A DNA stretch of 64,000 nt from Streptomyces cavernae (GTDB taxonomy: Bacteria > Actinomycetota > Actinomycetes > Streptomycetales > Streptomycetaceae), in contig NZ_RPDJ01000020.1 of NCBI RefSeq assembly GCF_004023625.1, positions 1-64,000 on the forward strand, in the 5' to 3' direction. The position numbers were made by a program, and so were the translations under genes. Below are positions 60,325 to 64,000 of this stretch, one piece after another. Position 1 is the first letter of the stretch; every line of letters begins with the position of its first letter. The notes under the pieces are model-generated. The model ran no database searches, was not told the DNA's origin, and saw only the letters and a program-made list of their open reading frames with translations.

Positions 60325-61077
60325 TCAGTTGCGGCTGCCGCCGAGGGAGTTGCCGCTGAGCCCGCCACTTCCCATGCCGAACTGCCCGAGCAGTCCCGAG
60401 GTGCGCAGGTGCTGGGGCGGCAGCAGCTCGCTGGGCTGCACAAGAACGTGACCCGTTCCGGAGAAGTGCATCTCCCAGCCCTCCCCGGTGGAGCCGCGAC
60501 GGCGCCACACGGCGGAGGTCGAAGTGGGCGCCTGGAGCTGGGTCCGCAGGGACGTGGACCACGCGATGACCGCGTCCGCGTCCGCGCAGATGTTCTTCTG
60601 CGGGGTCACCTCGAGGACCAGCGGCTCGCCCGAGGTCATCAGGACGACCTGCCCGGAACCGGAGAGTTCCAGGTTGTACGCCCCCGCCGAGGCCACCTCG
60701 ACCGCGCTGTCCACGGCGACGATGCCGACGCCGAGGGAACCGTCGAACGCGAGGACCGAGGAGCTGTCGACGGTGATGCCGCGGCCGACCTCCATAATGT
60801 GCAGGTGCTGCGCGAAGTTGGCGAGGTAAACGATCCCGCTGCCCTTGCAGCGCATGAGTTCGAGCCGCTCGCCGGTCATGCGCTCGACGTTGCGCCAGTT
60901 GCGGCTGCGGTACTGGCTGTCGAACTCCACCTGCCCCTCGAAGGCGACCATGGCTCCCTGCCGGGCCAGGACGGGGCTGCTGCCTCGGGTGACGTCGGTC
61001 TTGAGCAGCTGCGGGTTCTGCAGTGTGTAGCGCTCGGTGGACTCCACCGGGATGTGCGCGAAGAGTGTGCTGTGCAT
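60325..61077 (-). CDS. AIM24 family protein
   Basis: 250 aa. AIM24/TIGR00266-type beta-sandwich with Gly-spaced strands (VLARQGAMVAFEGQVEFDS, GIVYLANFAQHLHIMEV, LELSGSGQVVLMTSGEPLVLEV, ADADAVIAWSTSL). The C-terminus is Gly/Ser-rich. In yeast, Aim24 supports mitochondrial membrane organisation; the bacterial role is not known to me. Third of three tandem AIM24 genes on one strand, 28 bp after the second. Confidence 0.88.
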   Translation of the reverse strand: MHSTLFAHIPVESTERYTLQNPQLLKTDVTRGSSPVLARQGAMVAFEGQVEFDSQYRSRNWRNVERMTGERLELMRCKGSGIVYLANFAQHLHIMEVGRGITVDSSSVLAFDGSLGVGIVAVDSAVEVASAGAYNLELSGSGQVVLMTSGEPLVLEVTPQKNICADADAVIAWSTSLRTQLQAPTSTSAVWRRRGSTGEGWEMHFSGTGHVLVQPSELLPPQHLRTSGLLGQFGMGSGGLSGNSLGGSRN

Positions 61078-61105
61078 GGTGTGCTGGTGCTCCTCTCAGC
61101 CCCGG

Positions 61106-61783
61106 TCAGCCACGGATCTTGAAGCGGTCGCCGGTGTCCTCGCTGGGCTGGACGACCACGAAGCCCTGCCCCTTGAAACCGATCTGGAAGGCCTCTCCGC
61201 TGCCCCGGCCGATCAGGGCGCTCGCCTTGACGGTGCGGCGGGCCTTCATGTCGAGGCCGTCGGTCCAGGCGATGAGCGCGTCCGGGTCGACGTAGGTCTC
61301 CCGCTCCGCGCAGTCGAGGGAGATCGGCAGGCCACGGCTGACCAGGGCGACCCACCCGGTGCCGCGCACGACGAGGTTGGTCAGGCCCGAACCGGAGAGC
61401 TTCGCCATGCCCTTGACCGGCTCGATGGTGAGTTGCAGCGAGGTGTCGCAGGCCAGCAGCGTCGCGCCGTTGACGGACAGTGCCTCGTTGTTCAGGTGGA
61501 CGACGAGGACGTCGCCTCCGTAGTCGGCGAGGTAGAGGTCTCCGTCACCGCGGCACAGCATCAGCCTGCCGCCCTCTCCGGTGACCATTTCCTCTGCGCT
61601 GCGGCGCAGTGTCGCGGGCGGAGCATCGAACTGCACGTAGCCGTCGTACGCGATCATCGATCCGGCCTTGGCGTACAGGTCCTGCCCGCTGATCATGGTG
61701 ACCTTGAGGGTCTTGGAACTGTGCACGCTCATCCGGACGCCGGTGGCCGCGGAGCGCTGCGCGTGGAGTGTCTGGAGGTCCAT
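61106..61783 (-). CDS. AIM24 family protein
   Basis: 225 aa, same fold as its neighbours: LYAKAGSMIAYDGYVQFDA, GDLYLADYGGDVLVVHLNNEAL, LSGSGLTNLVVRGTGWVALVS, VDPDALIAWTDGL and a final GFVVVQPSED. GGACCTCC-type Shine-Dalgarno sequence is not distinct, but the ATG at 61783 sits 8 bp after the preceding stop, so it is translated as part of the operon. Confidence 0.88.
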   Translation of the reverse strand: MDLQTLHAQRSAATGVRMSVHSSKTLKVTMISGQDLYAKAGSMIAYDGYVQFDAPPATLRRSAEEMVTGEGGRLMLCRGDGDLYLADYGGDVLVVHLNNEALSVNGATLLACDTSLQLTIEPVKGMAKLSGSGLTNLVVRGTGWVALVSRGLPISLDCAERETYVDPDALIAWTDGLDMKARRTVKASALIGRGSGEAFQIGFKGQGFVVVQPSEDTGDRFKIRG

Positions 61784-61791
61784 GGACTGCC

Positions 61792-63417
61792 TCACACCTC
61801 GAAGGGCTGGACGACGACGAAGTTGCCGGGGGCACCGCGGAACTGGAGGTTCACTGCCTCCGCGCTCTGCCGGGCGTACCCGGAGCGGCGCAGCCGGAGC
61901 GAGGTCGTGGTGACGGCCTGCGCACCGGCGGACCAGGCGATGACGGCGTTGCCGTCCACATAGGTGGCGGGGCCCACGGGCAGGACCACGGGCACGCCGC
62001 GGGTCTTGACGACGACCGCGCCGGTGCCGGAGAACAGCATGCTGAACAGGCCGCCGCCCGGCAGACCCGCGCCTTCGATGCGGCGGATCTCGGTGTCCAG
62101 TGCCTCGTCGAACGCGAGGACACCGCGCGCGCTGGTGTAGAGCTGCTCGCCCTGGAGGCGGATGACGAAGAGACGGCTGGCCTCGTCGGCGAGGAACACC
62201 TCGCCGTCCCCTGAGCAGCGCATCAGGGACATGCCCTGGCCGGTGAGCTGCCCGGTCAGCTTGCCGAGCAGTCCGGAACCCTTGTGGGCGAAGTCGATGT
62301 CGCCCTGGTAGGCGACCATGCTGCCCTGCTTGGCCAGGATGTTCGCGCCCTTGGTGAGGGTGGCCCGCACCAGCTCGGTGTTCTGCTCGGTCCAGCGGTC
62401 GCCGACGGGTGCTTCGGCGTACTTCGTCAGGACCACGCGAAGGCCCGCTTCGGCTGGGACCGGCGCGAGCGCCGTGGCACCGCCGAAGGGCTGGGCCTGG
62501 CCTGGGAAGGCCGCGGGGGCGCCGGGAGGCGTGAAGGGACCGCCGACGGGGGCGGAGGTGCCGGGCGGCGTGAACGGACCGCCGGTGGGGGCGGCGCCGG
62601 GCGGCGTGAACGGTCCGCCCTGCGGGGCGGTCCCCGGTGCGGGCGGGGCCGCCGGTGGCGGCACGCTGCCGGCGGGCGGTGTGTTCAGGGACGCGGCGAT
62701 GGTCTGCGCCGCGTGCACCGAGGGCGAGGGCGCCGAGGCGGGCGGCGGGGTCGTCGCTCCGGGGGGCGGCGCGAAGCCCTGTGCGGGAGCCGGCGCGGGG
62801 GCCGGTGCGGGCGTGCCCGGCGGGGCGAACGCGGGGGGCGCGAAGCCCGGCGCGGCTCCGGCCTGCGGCTGCTGCGCGGCGGGCTCCTCCTCGGCGACCT
62901 CTCCGCCGAAGTTCTTCAGAAGCGCGTCGAGACCACCGTCGAAGCCCTGGCCCACGGCAGCGAACCGCCACACGTCCTTGAGGTAGAAGTCGCCCAGCAT
63001 CACCGCTCGTTCGGTGGAGAACTCCGAACCGTCGAAGGAATACCGGGCCACCTCCTCGCCGCCGGCGACGATCCGGATGTACCCGGGGGCGATCTGTGAC
63101 ATCTGCCCGGCGCCGTCGATGGTCGCCGTGAACGACAGCTTCTGGATCTTCGGCGGGATCTTTTCGAGTGTCACACGGAACGATTCCGTGTCGCCCGCCT
63201 GGGTGCCGAGCAGCTGAATGGAATCCTCGGGGGTCTTCGGCTGGTTGAAGAAGACGAAGTACCGGTCGTCCGAGAGCTTTTCGTCGGCATCGAGACCGAA
63301 GCAGCTGATGTCGAAGGTCAGTCCGGGGCCGGAGATCTGCACGCCTACGTACAGATCCGTGCCCGCGGTGAGGTCACTGATCTTGGCCTTGTGGCCGCGC
63401 TGGAATTCCCTGGCCAT
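61792..63417 (-). CDS. TerD-AIM24 fusion protein
   Basis: 541 aa with three parts. Residues 1 to about 180 are a TerD domain (MAREFQRGHKAKISDLTAG, LTFDISCFGLDADEKLSDDRYFVFFNQP, VMLGDFYLKDVWRFAAVGQGFDGGLDALL) with the calcium-binding-type Asp residues. About 155 residues form a Pro/Ala/Gly linker with three GGPFTPPG(A/T) repeats. The rest is an AIM24 domain (ILAKQGSMVAYQGDIDFAHKG, VDGNAVIAWSAGAQ, NFVVVQPFEV). TerD proteins belong to tellurite/stress systems. First gene of the three-gene AIM24 operon. Confidence 0.92.
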   Translation of the reverse strand: MAREFQRGHKAKISDLTAGTDLYVGVQISGPGLTFDISCFGLDADEKLSDDRYFVFFNQPKTPEDSIQLLGTQAGDTESFRVTLEKIPPKIQKLSFTATIDGAGQMSQIAPGYIRIVAGGEEVARYSFDGSEFSTERAVMLGDFYLKDVWRFAAVGQGFDGGLDALLKNFGGEVAEEEPAAQQPQAGAAPGFAPPAFAPPGTPAPAPAPAPAQGFAPPPGATTPPPASAPSPSVHAAQTIAASLNTPPAGSVPPPAAPPAPGTAPQGGPFTPPGAAPTGGPFTPPGTSAPVGGPFTPPGAPAAFPGQAQPFGGATALAPVPAEAGLRVVLTKYAEAPVGDRWTEQNTELVRATLTKGANILAKQGSMVAYQGDIDFAHKGSGLLGKLTGQLTGQGMSLMRCSGDGEVFLADEASRLFVIRLQGEQLYTSARGVLAFDEALDTEIRRIEGAGLPGGGLFSMLFSGTGAVVVKTRGVPVVLPVGPATYVDGNAVIAWSAGAQAVTTTSLRLRRSGYARQSAEAVNLQFRGAPGNFVVVQPFEV

Positions 63418-63599
63418 GCGTTTTGACCGTCCCCCATCCCGTATTGCGAGTGCGTCGCGCCAGGCTAACGGCAAATCACGGCCGGGGAAGAAGCCGGTAC
63501 AGACCCGGTACACAATCTCCTATCTGACAAGATCGCCCTCCATGGGCAAAACCCGGCCGACCGGCGCGCGCTGACGGGCCGACCCGACGGCCGACCGGG

Positions 63600-63740
63600 G
63601 AGCCGCCGCCGACGGGTGAACCGGGCGATCGGCAGACTTGCGACGCGCAGCGACGCACGGCCGGCTCTCGACGCCCAGCCGGCTCTCGACGCGCAGCCCA
63701 CTCTCGACGCGCAGCGACGCACGGCCGATGTGCGACTGGC
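63600..63740 (+). repeat. Tandem CGACGCGCAGC-type repeats
   Basis: Several imperfect copies of a CTCGACGC(G/C)CAGC(C/G) unit, about 20 bp long, lie in the 357-bp gap between the TerD-AIM24 gene and the peptidase gene. No gene is seen in this gap. Confidence 0.75.
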
Positions 63741-63774
63741 AGCCGATTTGTCTGCTCTCCGGTTCGCGGTCCGG

Positions 63775-64000
63775 TCACGGTACGTGCCGTCGGTTCTCTC
63801 CGTCAGGGGCGGGCTGGTGCCGCAGCCGGTCGGCCGCGACCACGCCCTCCAGATAGCCGCGGGCCCGTTCGGTGCGCGGGTAGGCGTCAAGAAGCCGCCA
63901 GAACCGGGGGCCGTGTCCGGGGACGAGCAGATGGGCGAGTTCGTGGACGAGGACGTAGTCGACCACGTATTCGGGCATGCCCTGGAGCCGGTGCGAGAGG
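63775..64000 (-). CDS. YgjP-like (M48-type) metallopeptidase, C-terminal part
   Basis: Partial: the frame is open to the window edge, so the N-terminus lies outside. Visible residues include MPEYVVDYVLVHELAHLLVP with the zinc motif HELAH, then HGPRFWRLLDAYPRTERARGYLEG, the arrangement of YgjP/DUF45 (SprT-like) peptidases in which a third histidine follows about ten residues later. The usual length is about 170-240 aa, so roughly two thirds are missing here. The ATG at 63978 is internal and not the start. Confidence 0.85.
   Translation of the reverse strand, partial: LSHRLQGMPEYVVDYVLVHELAHLLVPGHGPRFWRLLDAYPRTERARGYLEGVVAADRLRHQPAPDGENRRHVP

Overview
The window is chromosomal DNA of a Streptomyces. 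It is very GC-rich with strong third-position GC and many GTG starts, and it carries a WhiB-like protein, the DasR/DasABC aminosugar system, SigH with its anti-sigma factor, SigR/RsrA and a class Ia ribonucleotide reductase behind a B12 riboswitch. From memory, most of the gene order matches the S. coelicolor interval around SCO5190-SCO5245, read backwards. That comparison is recall, not an alignment. This is core chromosome broken up by repeats and two small mobile elements. It is not a biosynthetic cluster or a prophage.

Layout. 0.2-1.6 kb: eshA-type family 2B encapsulin (minus), possibly coupled to an ORF leaving the window. 1.8-7.8 kb: small conserved protein, amidase, PLP enzyme, hypothetical protein, MFS pump, Na+/H+ antiporter, UBP zinc finger. 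8.1-14.05 kb: ushX-sigH, membrane protein, lipid-kinase-like protein, wblE, PdtaS-like kinase and a probable small RNA. 14.2-23 kb: aminosugar locus (SIS isomerase, nagB, dasD, dasC, dasB, dasA, dasR) with five DasR-like operators. 23.1-25.9 kb: DUF3311/sodium symporter pair and an acetyltransferase. 25.9-29.7 kb: paired NrdR boxes, AdoCbl riboswitch, nrdA, nrdB. 29.9-34 kb: GlxA-type regulator, CYP170-like P450, minisatellite and peptide deformylase. The P450-deformylase interval is bracketed by two inverted MITE-like elements. 34-42 kb: TPR protein, two coupled HD-domain membrane proteins, rsrA-sigR with a sigma-R promoter, hydrolase, SRAP protein, M50-like protease. 42.4-48.2 kb: aroA-rsgA, SMR transporter, TetR, hisN, CBS protein, Fur-family regulator. 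48.3-50.6 kb: two identical initiator tRNA genes flanking a Sel1-repeat gene. 50.7-64 kb: UPF0182, PPA1309, PDZ/Lon-like protease, MoaE, epimerase, DUF2342 protein, NUDIX, three AIM24-domain proteins (one fused to TerD), and a partial YgjP-like peptidase.

How the genes work together. The Das block takes up N-acetylglucosamine/chitobiose (DasABC, powered in trans by MsiK), trims chito-oligosaccharides (DasD) and feeds GlcN-6-P to glycolysis (NagB). DasR is the GntR repressor reading aminosugar phosphate. Stress control is concentrated here: UshX/SigH (osmotic stress and development), RsrA/SigR (thiol-oxidative stress) and a Fur-family regulator. nrdAB appears doubly controlled, by NrdR at the promoter and by adenosylcobalamin in the leader.

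Most unusual points. The P450 resembles albaflavenone synthase (CYP170A1), but the epi-isozizaene synthase gene expected beside it is absent. A 44/45-bp minisatellite lies where it would be, and the I-helix threonine of the P450 is replaced by alanine. Two MITE-like elements with TAA target duplications and inverted relative orientation bracket this interval. An intergenic ~160-nt segment matches the position and size of sRNA scr5239. The encapsulin has lost the phosphate-contacting arginine in its cyclic-nucleotide pocket.
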